Part shown: piece by piece, positions 1-7,883 of the stretch
Position numbering within the stretch: the stretch's first letter is position 1
Layout of the letters: every line of letters starts with the position of its first letter
DNA from: Mucilaginibacter sp. CSA2-8R
Lineage (GTDB): Bacteria; Bacteroidota; Bacteroidia; Sphingobacteriales; Sphingobacteriaceae
Direction: 5' to 3'
NCBI RefSeq assembly: GCF_038806765.1
Contig: NZ_CP152389.1
Location: 1,178,001-1,242,000 of the forward strand
Length of the DNA stretch: 64,000 bases
Program-made: the position numbers and the translations under genes
The notes under the pieces: model-generated
Told to the model about the DNA's origin: nothing
Databases searched by the model: none
What the model saw: the letters and a program-made list of their open reading frames with translations, nothing else

Positions 1-44
1 TAATATATGAAGCGTTGTTTTGCGGTAAGTAAAATTTTCAGGAG

Positions 45-494
45 TTAGTAGTTTTCAAGGCCGGTTTGCAAAATTGAACCGGCTTTTTTAATAAGCGGTT
101 TCTCCATTTTTATATAAGCAATATTATTTTGCTCAAAAGATTGGCCCGAAACTGTAAAGCCTACTTTTTCATAAAATTGGGTAGCCGTTGTACGTGCGTT
201 ACACCAAAGCAGCGTCCCTTTTTGTTGTTGACAAAAGCTAATAACGTAATTTAAAAGGCCGGTGCCTATGCCTTGTCCTTGATGGTTTGTAGCTACAGCA
301 AATTTCCGGAACTGATAAGTAGTGCCGTTTTCAAAGAGGGAAATAACACCAACTAACAGGTTATTGCTAAAAGCTCCGAAATGTAAACCATCGGCATCAA
401 CAGGCATTTGCATAGCTGCCAGGGGTTTAGCTGGGTATAGTACCTCACGGCGCAGGCGCCAGGTTAACTCTGGTCTTATTTGTTCAAAATGCAC
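45..494 (-). CDS. GNAT family N-acetyltransferase
   Basis: This 149-residue protein has the GNAT fold. The acetyl-CoA pyrophosphate loop is visible as HQGQGIGTG at residues 71-79, and the family's C-terminal YEKVGF is at residues 108-113. GNAT enzymes move an acetyl group from acetyl-CoA to an amine; the substrate here cannot be told from sequence. The recognisable domain ends near residue 133 (MEKPL). The last 15 or so residues are read through a hairpin that works as a terminator on the opposite strand, so this tail is probably not functional. It is cytoplasmic, with no signal peptide, and is divergent from the small membrane protein gene that follows. Confidence 0.85.
   Translation of the reverse strand: MHFEQIRPELTWRLRREVLYPAKPLAAMQMPVDADGLHFGAFSNNLLVGVISLFENGTTYQFRKFAVATNHQGQGIGTGLLNYVISFCQQQKGTLLWCNARTTATQFYEKVGFTVSGQSFEQNNIAYIKMEKPLIKKAGSILQTGLENY
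60..89 (+). terminator. Intrinsic terminator for a gene left of the window
   Basis: The stem GCCGGTT (60-66) pairs with AACCGGC (77-83) and is followed by six T on the plus strand. It must serve a plus-strand gene that ends left of the window. It lies inside the 3' end of the convergent GNAT reading frame. Confidence 0.75.
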
Positions 495-589
495 AGCAGT
501 AAAACAATAATAAATTACAAGTGTTTGCTGCGGGTAAGATTAAGGTAAAGAAGACCAAATTTGGTAAAAAATCGTTATCATTGCAGTTA

Positions 590-937
590 ATGAAAATCAG
601 GACTAACAAAATTCTAGTTTGCTCGCTGTTTATGATAATCTTCATGGTGAAGATGATTATTTCGGTGGCGCCTGTTTTTCTGGTGCTCAATAATAAAACT
701 GTAAATGCTGCCATTATGCAGCTGGAGCAGGAAAATAAAAGCGAAAAAGACGACCCGGATAAAGAGGGCAGTAAAGAAAAAAAGTTTTTTGACGAAGAAA
801 TGTATTGCATCTATCCTACAGTACAGATCCATTTAGAAGTCGAAAAGCCGGCGTTATTGCACGCCTGTCAGCAACTATATCACGAAACTCACCATTTGTC
901 GGTCCCCACACCGCCTCCAAATTACTCTATAACGTAA
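590..937 (+). CDS. Small membrane-anchored protein of unknown function
   Basis: I do not recognise a named family. From the ATG at 590 (a longer frame opens at 521, but the hydrophobic segment directly follows the 590 start) the product has 115 residues. It has a basic N-terminus, one hydrophobic segment (about residues 8-31, signal anchor or signal peptide), a highly charged Lys/Asp/Glu stretch (about 46-68), and a tail with a His-rich patch (ETHHLS) ending in PTPPPN. The layout suggests an envelope protein with its acidic part outside the membrane. It stands alone before a long non-coding stretch. The His/Cys-containing tail could bind metal, but this is a guess. Confidence 0.55.
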   Translation: MKIRTNKILVCSLFMIIFMVKMIISVAPVFLVLNNKTVNAAIMQLEQENKSEKDDPDKEGSKEKKFFDEEMYCIYPTVQIHLEVEKPALLHACQQLYHETHHLSVPTPPPNYSIT

Positions 938-1064
938 GCCTGTTTAAAACTTAATGCTTAATTAAGATTTGATGTTACTACCCGTAAAGTTTGGTTACTA
1001 ACAGTCAAAATCATAACTCTTGGTATGATTAAATTTTATTAGGCTTTTGTTATACACGGATGTA

Positions 1065-1106
1065 GCAACATGTTTTCTGCAATAATTGTTGCTTAAAACA
1101 TGTTGC
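1065..1106. repeat. Inverted repeat, 12-bp perfect stem
   Basis: GCAACATGTTTT (1065-1076) is exactly complementary to AAAACATGTTGC (1095-1106), separated by 18 nt. No T-run follows on either strand, so an operator or RNA structure is more likely than a terminator. Confidence 0.7.
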
Positions 1107-1266
1107 TTGCACTTAATCAATCTGTTGTTTTAACGTGTCTTCGCTTAAAAGGGCGAACGGTGTGAAGCAACAACACCTGATTAGTTATTATAATGCTGAA
1201 AGAGCTTCAGGGCTTTCGTCTGCTTACTGTTACTCAAGATTAAACAACAAACTATTGCAAAACAGC

Positions 1267-1305
1267 CATGATGTTAACATGTGATTCATCACTGTTAACA
1301 TCATG
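1267..1305. repeat. Inverted repeat, 13-bp stem plus 4-bp inner stem
   Basis: CATGATGTTAACA (1267-1279) pairs perfectly with TGTTAACATCATG (1293-1305). After a single bulged T, GTGA (1281-1284) pairs with TCAC (1289-1292) around a TTCA loop. It lies about 100 bp before the export operon and has no T-run, so it may be a palindromic protein-binding site or a leader RNA structure. Confidence 0.7.
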
Positions 1306-1407
1306 CAGCCCTATCTTAAATACGTTATCATTTAATTGAATTACAATTGCTTAGTACAGTGATTGTGGTGTTTGATAGGGTAAAATAAAAGTATATAAAA
1401 TATTATA

Positions 1408-2412
1408 ATGAAGAACCATCATCTTGTTGAAGTTCTCACGCCTTGGCAGAGGCTTTTGCGCATACTGCACTATGAGCGCTCAACTATCAATTACATATTT
1501 ATTTATGCCGTGCTTATAGGCCTCATTGGCCTTACATTGCCATTAGGCACCACGGCAGTGTTTAACCTGCTCTCTAACGGAGCAATGTATAGCTCTACTT
1601 ATATACTCATTGCCGTTATATTGGTGGGCATTATTGTAGGCGGTTTATTGCTTATAGGCCAGCTATCTTTAGTGGAAGTTATTGAGCAAAAAATATTTGC
1701 TAAAACGGCACTGGAATTTGCTTTTCGTTTGCCGCGCATTAAAAGAGAGGCATTGGAAGGCGAGTATCCACCCGAACTGGTAAACCGCTTTTTTGATATA
1801 CTTACCATACAAAAAGGACTTACCAAGTTACTGGTTGATATAGTTGCTGCGGCAGTACAAATATTTTTCAGCGCTATCTTACTGTCTTTTTATCATCCGT
1901 TTTTTATTGCCTTCGGTTTATTAATCATCGTTTTTATTGTAGGCATCCTCTTGCTGTACTTCAGGAGGGGTGTAGAAACCAGTATTGAGGAGTCTGAGTA
2001 CAAATACGAAGTGGTAGCTTACCTCGAAAGCGTAGCGGCCGATTTAGAACCTTACCGCGAAAGTGAAGCTAAGCGTTTAGAGGTTGTAAAGCAAACCGAT
2101 GCCATTACTGCCAATTACTTGCAGGCCCGTAATGAACACTTTAAGGTACTAAAAAAGTTTTTCGGTAGTGCTATTGCCATGCGTACTATTTTGATGGGGG
2201 GCTTACTATTGTTAGGGTCATTTTTTGTGGTAAACCGTTCAATGTCATTCGGCCAATTTGTGGCTGCCGAGGTTATCATTGTACAAATTAGCTACGCTAT
2301 TGAAAAACTCATGACTAACATGAATACTGTATTTGACATGGTAACCGGCGCCGAAAAACTGGCCGTAGTTACCGATCTTGAATTGGAGAAAGGAGATAAA
2401 CACCATGAGTAA
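1408..2412 (+). CDS. ABC exporter membrane domain lacking an ATPase domain
   Basis: The 334 residues match the six-helix transmembrane domain of type I secretion / peptide ABC exporters: an N-terminal LTPWQRLLRIL amphipathic start, membrane segments from about residue 30, the PLGTTAVFNLL segment, and a C-terminal helix pair ending in AEKLAVVTDLELE. In full-length exporters that last motif is the linker into the nucleotide-binding domain. Here the protein stops just after it, and no Walker A, ABC signature or Walker B motif exists in this gene or its operon. The next gene, an HlyD-like adaptor, starts inside this gene's stop region, so the truncation is part of the operon design and not a sequencing frameshift. 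Export would need an ATPase encoded elsewhere, or the protein has another job. Confidence 0.8.
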   Translation: MKNHHLVEVLTPWQRLLRILHYERSTINYIFIYAVLIGLIGLTLPLGTTAVFNLLSNGAMYSSTYILIAVILVGIIVGGLLLIGQLSLVEVIEQKIFAKTALEFAFRLPRIKREALEGEYPPELVNRFFDILTIQKGLTKLLVDIVAAAVQIFFSAILLSFYHPFFIAFGLLIIVFIVGILLLYFRRGVETSIEESEYKYEVVAYLESVAADLEPYRESEAKRLEVVKQTDAITANYLQARNEHFKVLKKFFGSAIAMRTILMGGLLLLGSFFVVNRSMSFGQFVAAEVIIVQISYAIEKLMTNMNTVFDMVTGAEKLAVVTDLELEKGDKHHE

Positions 2413-3772
2413 GAAATCTCCTGAATTGGAACAAATAGAAAATTGGGAAGAGCTTTCGACCCAGTCAGTTGCTAACGTTTTACCCGACCGTGGGCCACGA
2501 TTACTCGGGCGCATATTAATGGGGATATTAATTGTTATTATTATTATCCTGCTGCTGCCGTGGCGGCAAACTATACCCGGCAAAGGTACAGTAACGGCTT
2601 TACGTCCCGAAGACCGCCCGCAAACCGTGCAAAACCAAATTGGTGGCCGTATTGAGAAATGGGCTGTGCGCGAGGGGCAGGAAGTTAAAAAGGGCGATAC
2701 TATCCTGGTGATTTCTGAAACCAGTCAGTCTTATTTTGACCCTCAATTGCCTCAACGCTTAAACGAACAGCTGGATGCTAAACGGAACAGCGAGGGCGCT
2801 GCTACGCAAAAAATCAGAGCTACCAATGCTCAGATTGAGGCTTTAAGTAGCGGCTTGCGTTTCCAGCTAAGCGCTGCGGAAAACAAAATTACGCAGGCGC
2901 AAAATTATGTAGACATCGACCGTGCTGACCTGAATGCGGTGCAGAAGTTTTACGAAATTAGTAAGGCGCGTTTAGCCCGTTATGAGGCCGGCTACAAAAG
3001 TGGTTTATTTTCGCTGACTGATATAGAAACCAGAAGGTTGAAACTGCAGGAGGATTACGCTAAGGTAATTAGTGCACAAAACAAACTGAATAACTCTAAA
3101 CAAAACCTGATTAACGCCCGCATTGAACTGGATAATATCAGGGCAAAATACCAGGAGTCGTTAGCTAAGGCACAATCCGATTTAGGGTCGGCCATATCAA
3201 ACCGTGCCAGCGTACAGGGCGAAATATCAAAGCTTAAAAATGATACTGCTAACATTTCTGTTAGGCGTTCATTATACATCGTTCGCGCTCCGCAAACCGG
3301 TTTTGTAGTTAAAACGCTAAAAGCGGGTATTGGCGAAAATATTAAAGAAGGAGAGTCGGTGGCTACGCTGCAACCTAAAACGCCTTTGGTAGCTGCAGAG
3401 CTTTATGTAGCTGCGATGGATGTGCCATTGATTGTGGATACCAGTGATGTAAGGCTGCAGTTTGAAGGCTGGCCTTCTATACAGTTTGCCGGCTGGCCAT
3501 CAGTTGCGGTGGGTACATTTGCCGGAAAAATATTTGCTATTGACCGCGTAAGCAGCGCCGGCGGAAAGTACCGTGTACTCATCAGACCGGAAATTCCGGT
3601 ACCGGCCAATGATGAGCCATGGCCAGAACAACTGCGCCAGGGTTCGGGCGTGTATGGCCGTATCATTTTAAGATCGGTACCTGTATGGTACGAGATATGG
3701 CGACAGCTGAATGGTTTCCCGCCAAGTTTAGAAAAAGAACCATCGGCAGATATAAAAGATAAAAAAGGTTGA
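2405..3772 (+). CDS. HlyD-family periplasmic adaptor (membrane fusion protein)
   Basis: This 455-residue protein has the layout of an HlyD/EmrA adaptor. One inner-membrane helix lies at about residues 34-52, followed by a first half-lipoyl segment (IGGRIEKWAVREGQ), a long alpha-helical coiled coil (about 115-280), and a second half-lipoyl strand (IVRAPQTGFVVKT). Start choice: the ATG at 2405 has a good ribosome site (AAAGGAG, 8 nt upstream) and overlaps the previous stop as ATGAGTAA. The frame is also open from 2378, but that start has no such site. It should link the inner-membrane ABC domain to the TolC-like channel encoded next. Confidence 0.88.
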   Translation: MSKKSPELEQIENWEELSTQSVANVLPDRGPRLLGRILMGILIVIIIILLLPWRQTIPGKGTVTALRPEDRPQTVQNQIGGRIEKWAVREGQEVKKGDTILVISETSQSYFDPQLPQRLNEQLDAKRNSEGAATQKIRATNAQIEALSSGLRFQLSAAENKITQAQNYVDIDRADLNAVQKFYEISKARLARYEAGYKSGLFSLTDIETRRLKLQEDYAKVISAQNKLNNSKQNLINARIELDNIRAKYQESLAKAQSDLGSAISNRASVQGEISKLKNDTANISVRRSLYIVRAPQTGFVVKTLKAGIGENIKEGESVATLQPKTPLVAAELYVAAMDVPLIVDTSDVRLQFEGWPSIQFAGWPSVAVGTFAGKIFAIDRVSSAGGKYRVLIRPEIPVPANDEPWPEQLRQGSGVYGRIILRSVPVWYEIWRQLNGFPPSLEKEPSADIKDKKG

Positions 3773-3799
3773 TTTTGAATTGCACAGCAAAAAAATTAC

Positions 3800-5266
3800 A
3801 TGCATATACAATATATAAAGCGTAATCAGATTTGCCTGTTGCTGGTGTTTTTGTTAAATATTACAATCGCCTTTGCACAAAATAAACAGGCAGCTGATAC
3901 AGCTAAAGTTTTTTCGCTCGAAGATTTGCAGATGCAGGTGTTTAGATATCACCCCATCATTAAGCAGGCAGCATTACTTACCGAGTCGGCCAGGGCAAAC
4001 GTCTTGCAGTCGTTAGGTTATTTTGACCCGGCTTTAAAAGCTCATTTTGGTAGCAAGATGTTCGGCAACACCGAATATTATAATAATTGGGACAGCGAGT
4101 TAAAGGTTCCGCTTTGGCTGGCAGGGGCCGACCTGAAGATTGGTTATGACCGTAATGTAGGAACGTATACAAATCCCGAAACACGTACTAATCTTTCGGG
4201 TTTAACCGGGGTGGGGTTAAGTATCCCTCTGGGGCAGGGATTGATAATAGACTCGCGCCGTAGTACCCTTAGGCAGTCTAAAATTATGGTGCGCTATGCC
4301 GAAGCCGAACAGGTTAAGCAAATTAACAGCACCTGGTATGCCATTGTAAAAGATTATTGGAACTGGTATTACTCATTTCGGCAAGCTAGGCTATCGCAAG
4401 AGGGTGTCGATTTAGCTCAAACCAGATTTAGGGCGGTTGCCGCGCAAACTACTTTGGGCGATAAAGCACCTATCGATTCGGTAGAGGCATACATCACGGT
4501 GCAGGAGCGTATTGTACAACTGGAAAAAAATAAGGTTGAACTGCAAAATGCACGTTTGATATTATCTAACCATTTATGGGACAAAGATGGAAACCCGTTA
4601 GAATTACCGGCAAATGCCGCTCCGCAACCGGTAGCGGCTAATGTTACCAGGCCATCACAGGCTGTATTAGACACCTTGGTTAACCAGGCGTCTGATCAGC
4701 ATCCTGAGTTGGTTAAGCTGCGTACCAAAGGCAGCCAGCTGGCGGTTGAGCGCAGCTACCGTCAGGAAATGCTTAAGCCTAAAATTAATGTAAGTGGTAC
4801 TTTGCTATCCAACCGCCGGAGCCTGGTAACCAATGTGCCCGGTTATTATGATTTTAATTGGAGCAATTATAAAGTCGGCCTTGATTTTTCGTTTCCATTG
4901 TTTTTACGTGCCGAACGCGGGAAACTGAAGGAAGTAAAATTAAAACAACAAGAGTTGAACTACGATTTACAACAGTCAGGGCGCGAAATCAGGAACAATG
5001 TACTGTCGTCGTATAATGACCTGAGGGCTTATGAATCGCAGTTGGCTGTACAGTTGCAAAGTGTAAAAAACCAGGAGGCACTGCTTAAAGGCGAATCCAA
5101 TAAGTTTGAATTAGGAGAAAGTACACTTTTCCTGATTAATAGCCGCGAAACTAAATTAATTGATATGCGCATCAAACTGGAAAGCATGGTTGCAGGTTAT
5201 CAGAAAACGCTGGCCGAACTGTACTACAAAGCGGGTACCCGTCAAACGTTAATTGCCCAACCTTAA
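3800..5266 (+). CDS. TolC-family outer membrane channel
   Basis: The 488-residue product begins with a signal peptide (hydrophobic residues about 12-26, cleavage after AFA). It shows the duplicated, coiled-coil-rich build of outer membrane efflux proteins, including the recurrent long helices and YxxG/LGxxL elements typical of TolC. It follows the HlyD-like gene by 27 bp and completes a tripartite export operon running from cytoplasm to outside. No cargo gene is adjacent, so the exported molecule is unknown. Confidence 0.87.
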   Translation: MHIQYIKRNQICLLLVFLLNITIAFAQNKQAADTAKVFSLEDLQMQVFRYHPIIKQAALLTESARANVLQSLGYFDPALKAHFGSKMFGNTEYYNNWDSELKVPLWLAGADLKIGYDRNVGTYTNPETRTNLSGLTGVGLSIPLGQGLIIDSRRSTLRQSKIMVRYAEAEQVKQINSTWYAIVKDYWNWYYSFRQARLSQEGVDLAQTRFRAVAAQTTLGDKAPIDSVEAYITVQERIVQLEKNKVELQNARLILSNHLWDKDGNPLELPANAAPQPVAANVTRPSQAVLDTLVNQASDQHPELVKLRTKGSQLAVERSYRQEMLKPKINVSGTLLSNRRSLVTNVPGYYDFNWSNYKVGLDFSFPLFLRAERGKLKEVKLKQQELNYDLQQSGREIRNNVLSSYNDLRAYESQLAVQLQSVKNQEALLKGESNKFELGESTLFLINSRETKLIDMRIKLESMVAGYQKTLAELYYKAGTRQTLIAQP

Positions 5267-5323
5267 CTATTTGCTTTAATTGTTCAGGAACTGCTATTTT
5301 TACAACTCATAAAAACTAACACT

Positions 5324-5998
5324 ATGTGTGCAACTACCAAAACTGAGCTGGCCATTCATGATACCAGCCATATTACTTACGAAAGCCTATTAGAAGGGAA
5401 CGAAAAGTTTATTGAAGAAGCTCTGCAAGTAGACCCGCAATTTTTTGAAAAATTAGCCAACGGTCAAAAGCCGCCTGTGTTGTGGATTGGTTGTGCCGAC
5501 AGCCGTGTGCCGGCGGATAGGATTACCAATACTAATCCGGGTGAGATTTTTGTACATCGTAATATTGCCAACGTAGTTGTACACACAGATTTAAATTTAT
5601 TATCGGTATTGGACTATGCGGTAAATGTGCTTAAAGTTAAGCATGTTATTGTAGTAGGGCATTACGGTTGCGGTGGTGTTGAAGCTGCCATGGGCAACAG
5701 CCAGTTAGGTTTGATTGACAACTGGCTGAGAACCATTAAAGACGTTTACCATAAATATTCGGACGAGCTTGCAAAGATAGATGATCATAAAGAGCGCTTT
5801 AATAAGATGGTGGAGTACAATGTAATCGAGGGTGTTGAAAACCTTTGTAAAACCACTATAGTGCAGGGGGCCTGGAAAAACAAACAGGACTTAAGTATTC
5901 ACGGTTGGGTTTACGCACTTAACACCGGTAAAATTAACGATCTTAAAGTAAGCAGAACCAGCAGCGCTGATATGGATCCGATTTACAAATTCGAATAA
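5324..5998 (+). CDS. can: Beta-class carbonic anhydrase
   Basis: This enzyme interconverts CO2 and bicarbonate. The zinc ligands of the beta class are all present: Cys57 and the Asp59-Arg61 dyad in CADSR, and His113/Cys116 in HYGCGG. The 224-residue length fits the class. There is no signal peptide, so it is cytoplasmic and probably supplies bicarbonate for carboxylations. It is a single-gene unit closed by a strong terminator at 6025-6056. Confidence 0.95.
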   Translation: MCATTKTELAIHDTSHITYESLLEGNEKFIEEALQVDPQFFEKLANGQKPPVLWIGCADSRVPADRITNTNPGEIFVHRNIANVVVHTDLNLLSVLDYAVNVLKVKHVIVVGHYGCGGVEAAMGNSQLGLIDNWLRTIKDVYHKYSDELAKIDDHKERFNKMVEYNVIEGVENLCKTTIVQGAWKNKQDLSIHGWVYALNTGKINDLKVSRTSSADMDPIYKFE

Positions 5999-6024
5999 TT
6001 GCTTCAAAACAGCTATAAAATGTT

Positions 6025-6056
6025 AAAAAGCAGGTGGTTGTCCACCTGCTTTTTTT
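6025..6056 (+). terminator. Intrinsic terminator of carbonic anhydrase gene
   Basis: GCAGGTGG and CCACCTGC form a GC-rich stem with a 4-nt loop, flanked by A-rich and T-rich arms with seven T after the stem. Confidence 0.9.
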
Positions 6057-6072
6057 ATTGCTTTTATGTTCG

Positions 6073-6080
6073 TATCTTTG
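6073..6080 (+). promoter_or_regulatory. -7 element of the DEAD-box helicase promoter
   Basis: TATCTTTG matches the Bacteroidota -7 consensus TAnnTTTG. A well-spaced -33 TTG is not evident. The implied leader is close to 90 nt, long for this window. Confidence 0.5.
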
Positions 6081-6127
6081 AGTAATTGTCCGGCTAATTA
6101 AATCCGGGTTACTAAACTCATCATGAT

Positions 6128-6150
6128 ACTGCACGGTCTGTGCAGTTTTT
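6128..6150 (+). terminator. Terminator-like hairpin in the helicase leader (possible attenuator)
   Basis: ACTGCAC (6128-6134) pairs with GTGCAGT (6140-6146) around a 5-nt loop, and five T (6146-6150) follow. It lies between the predicted promoter and the start codon at 6173, so it could stop transcription before the gene unless prevented. Confidence 0.6.
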
Positions 6151-6172
6151 ACATATACGTCATTATCAATAC

Positions 6173-7459
6173 ATGTTATTTCAAGATTTAAATTTAATTG
6201 AGCCTATTCTTAAAGCGTTAAAAACCGAAGGATATACTCAGCCCACTCCTATACAGCAACAGGCTATACCTATCATATTACAACGTAAAGATTTATTAGG
6301 CTGCGCCCAAACCGGTACCGGTAAAACAGCGGCATTTTCTATCCCTTTGTTGCAAATATTGCATCAGGAACGCTCACAACATAAGGAGCAGAAAACCATT
6401 AAGGCGCTTATTTTAACGCCTACCCGTGAGTTGGCCATACAAATTGACGAAAGCCTTGCCGCTTATGGTAAGCATACCGGTTTAAAACACCTGGTTATTT
6501 TTGGTGGTGTGTCTCAAAACCCGCAAACAGAGGCTTTAAGACGCGGCGTGGATATATTGGTAGCTACACCTGGCCGTTTGCTGGATTTGATGAACCAACG
6601 TTTTGTTCACCTGGATCATCTTAAGTTTTTGGTATTAGATGAAGCAGACCGTATGCTGGATATGGGTTTCGTAAACGATGTGAAGAAGATTTTAGCTAAG
6701 GTGCCTGCCAAACGCCAAACCTTGTTTTTTTCGGCTACCATGCCAAAAGAAATACAGCAACTGGCAGATACTATCTTAAACAAGCCTGAAAAGGTAGAGG
6801 TAACCCCGGTATCTTCAACAGCTGAAACCATCCAGCAGGAAATGTTTTTTGTTGATAAAGGCGATAAAAGAGCTTTGCTTAACCATATCCTGAAAGATAA
6901 AAGCATCCAGACGGCACTGGTATTTACCCGTACTAAGCATGGTGCCGACAAAGTAGTTAAAGACTTGATCAGAGCCGGTATTACTGCCGAGGCCATCCAT
7001 GGTAATAAATCGCAAAATGCGCGTCAGCGTGCGTTAAGCAACTTCAAAAACCGCAGCACCCGCGTACTGGTAGCAACCGACATTGCGGCACGTGGCATTG
7101 ACGTGGATGAACTGACACACGTTATTAACTTTGAATTACCTAATGTGCCCGAAACTTATGTACACCGTATTGGCCGTACCGGCAGGGCAGGGGCAAGTGG
7201 TATAGCATTTTCGTTTTGTGACCATGAGGAAAAGGAATTTCTGAAAGATATTCATAAACTTATTGCTAAGGACATACCGGTTAACGACCAGCACCCTTAC
7301 CCAATGAAACAAATGAACTCTGTTGAGCGGATAAAAGAAGAAATGAAAGCTACATCGGGGCAGCGCCAGGGTAGATCCCGCAGTAATCCGGGACAACGTT
7401 CCGGCCAGCGCCGCTACAATGGCAACAGGAGCGGATCAGGTAAACCTAAAGCCGTTTAA
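6173..7459 (+). CDS. DEAD-box ATP-dependent RNA helicase
   Basis: The 428-residue protein contains the full DEAD-box set: a Q motif near the N-terminus ([10 protein letters not shown]), Walker A AQTGTGKT (residues 45-52), PTRELA, the DEAD box in [16 protein letters not shown], and HRIGRTGR in the second RecA domain. The C-terminal tail is rich in Arg, Gly, Ser and Asn, as in RhlE-type helicases. The role is RNA duplex unwinding in ribosome assembly or RNA decay. I chose the ATG at 6173 because homologues start with LFxDLNL; the frame also opens at 6140, inside the leader hairpin. Confidence 0.95.
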   Translation: MLFQDLNLIEPILKALKTEGYTQPTPIQQQAIPIILQRKDLLGCAQTGTGKTAAFSIPLLQILHQERSQHKEQKTIKALILTPTRELAIQIDESLAAYGKHTGLKHLVIFGGVSQNPQTEALRRGVDILVATPGRLLDLMNQRFVHLDHLKFLVLDEADRMLDMGFVNDVKKILAKVPAKRQTLFFSATMPKEIQQLADTILNKPEKVEVTPVSSTAETIQQEMFFVDKGDKRALLNHILKDKSIQTALVFTRTKHGADKVVKDLIRAGITAEAIHGNKSQNARQRALSNFKNRSTRVLVATDIAARGIDVDELTHVINFELPNVPETYVHRIGRTGRAGASGIAFSFCDHEEKEFLKDIHKLIAKDIPVNDQHPYPMKQMNSVERIKEEMKATSGQRQGRSRSNPGQRSGQRRYNGNRSGSGKPKAV

Positions 7460-7475
7460 AAATTATCGGGCTGCG

Positions 7476-7506
7476 TTGTAAGATTCAATCTTTCAATTTA
7501 TTTTTG
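7476..7506 (+). promoter_or_regulatory. Promoter of the divIC-like gene
   Basis: TTG (7476-7478), 20 nt, then TATTTTTG (7499-7506) fits the Bacteroidota promoter TTG-N19-21-TAnnTTTG. The start codon is 27 nt downstream. Confidence 0.65.
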
Positions 7507-7532
7507 TTATCCATTAAATCCGCTCTTAAAGT

Positions 7533-7835
7533 ATGAACCGTGCTGTTGAACTGTTAAAGAATAAGTATTTTCTGATAACGATTGCCTTTGTAATATGGAT
7601 GTTGTTTTTTGACAAAAACGATTTATACTCACAATTTGAACAACACCGGCAGTTAACAAAGTTAGAGCAGGAGCGCGACTTTTACAGTAAGGAAACCGCT
7701 AAAGTGAGTAAAGACCTGGATGAGTTATCATCAAACCCGCAGAAGCTCGAAAAATTTGCCCGCGAAAAATACCTTATGAAAAAAGCAAATGAGGATGTTT
7801 TTGTCATCGTGAAAGAACATAAAAAGGAAGAGTAA
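7533..7835 (+). CDS. FtsB/DivIC-like septum formation initiator
   Basis: The 100-residue bitopic protein has a short cytoplasmic N-terminus, one membrane helix (about residues 13-26), then a coiled coil (about 35-65) and the conserved end (KLEKFAREKYLMKKANEDVFVI) typical of FtsB/DivIC. Members of this family bind FtsL and FtsQ/DivIB at the division septum. It is monocistronic, with its own promoter and a shared terminator at its 3' end. Whether it is the FtsB or the DivIC orthologue is a naming matter. Confidence 0.85.
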   Translation: MNRAVELLKNKYFLITIAFVIWMLFFDKNDLYSQFEQHRQLTKLEQERDFYSKETAKVSKDLDELSSNPQKLEKFAREKYLMKKANEDVFVIVKEHKKEE

Positions 7836-7867
7836 AAAAAAGCCGTCGCTAATAACGACGGCTTTTT
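7836..7867. terminator. Bidirectional intrinsic terminator
   Basis: AAAAAGCCGTCG pairs with CGACGGCTTTTT around a 7-nt loop. It has A-run and T-run on opposite sides, so it can serve both the divIC-like gene (plus) and the ubiD-like gene (minus). Confidence 0.9.
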
Positions 7868-7883
7868 CGTTACAGCGGTTAGC

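Larger units (their letters stand above)
938..1407. other. 470-bp non-coding, hairpin-rich region upstream of the export operon
   Basis: I see no convincing reading frame. The stretch holds several inverted repeats: a perfect 12-bp stem at 1065-1106, a nested pair near 1123-1176 (TGTTGTT with AACAACA, enclosing TTCGC with GCGAA), a short CTGAA/TTCAG hairpin near 1196-1215, and a strong stem at 1267-1305. None has a following T-run that would make it a clear terminator. It may be a structured leader or small RNA of the export operon, or contain operator palindromes. Confidence 0.5.

Noticed and set aside
2378..2404. HlyD start at 2378 (27 nt upstream)
   Set aside because: The 2405 ATG has an AAAGGAG site at good distance and gives the usual N-terminus. 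The upstream codons are also inside the preceding gene's coding frame.
1408..2412. ABC exporter truncated by a frameshift
   Set aside because: No ATPase-domain residues are found in any frame after 2412; the HlyD gene begins at once with a clean overlap.
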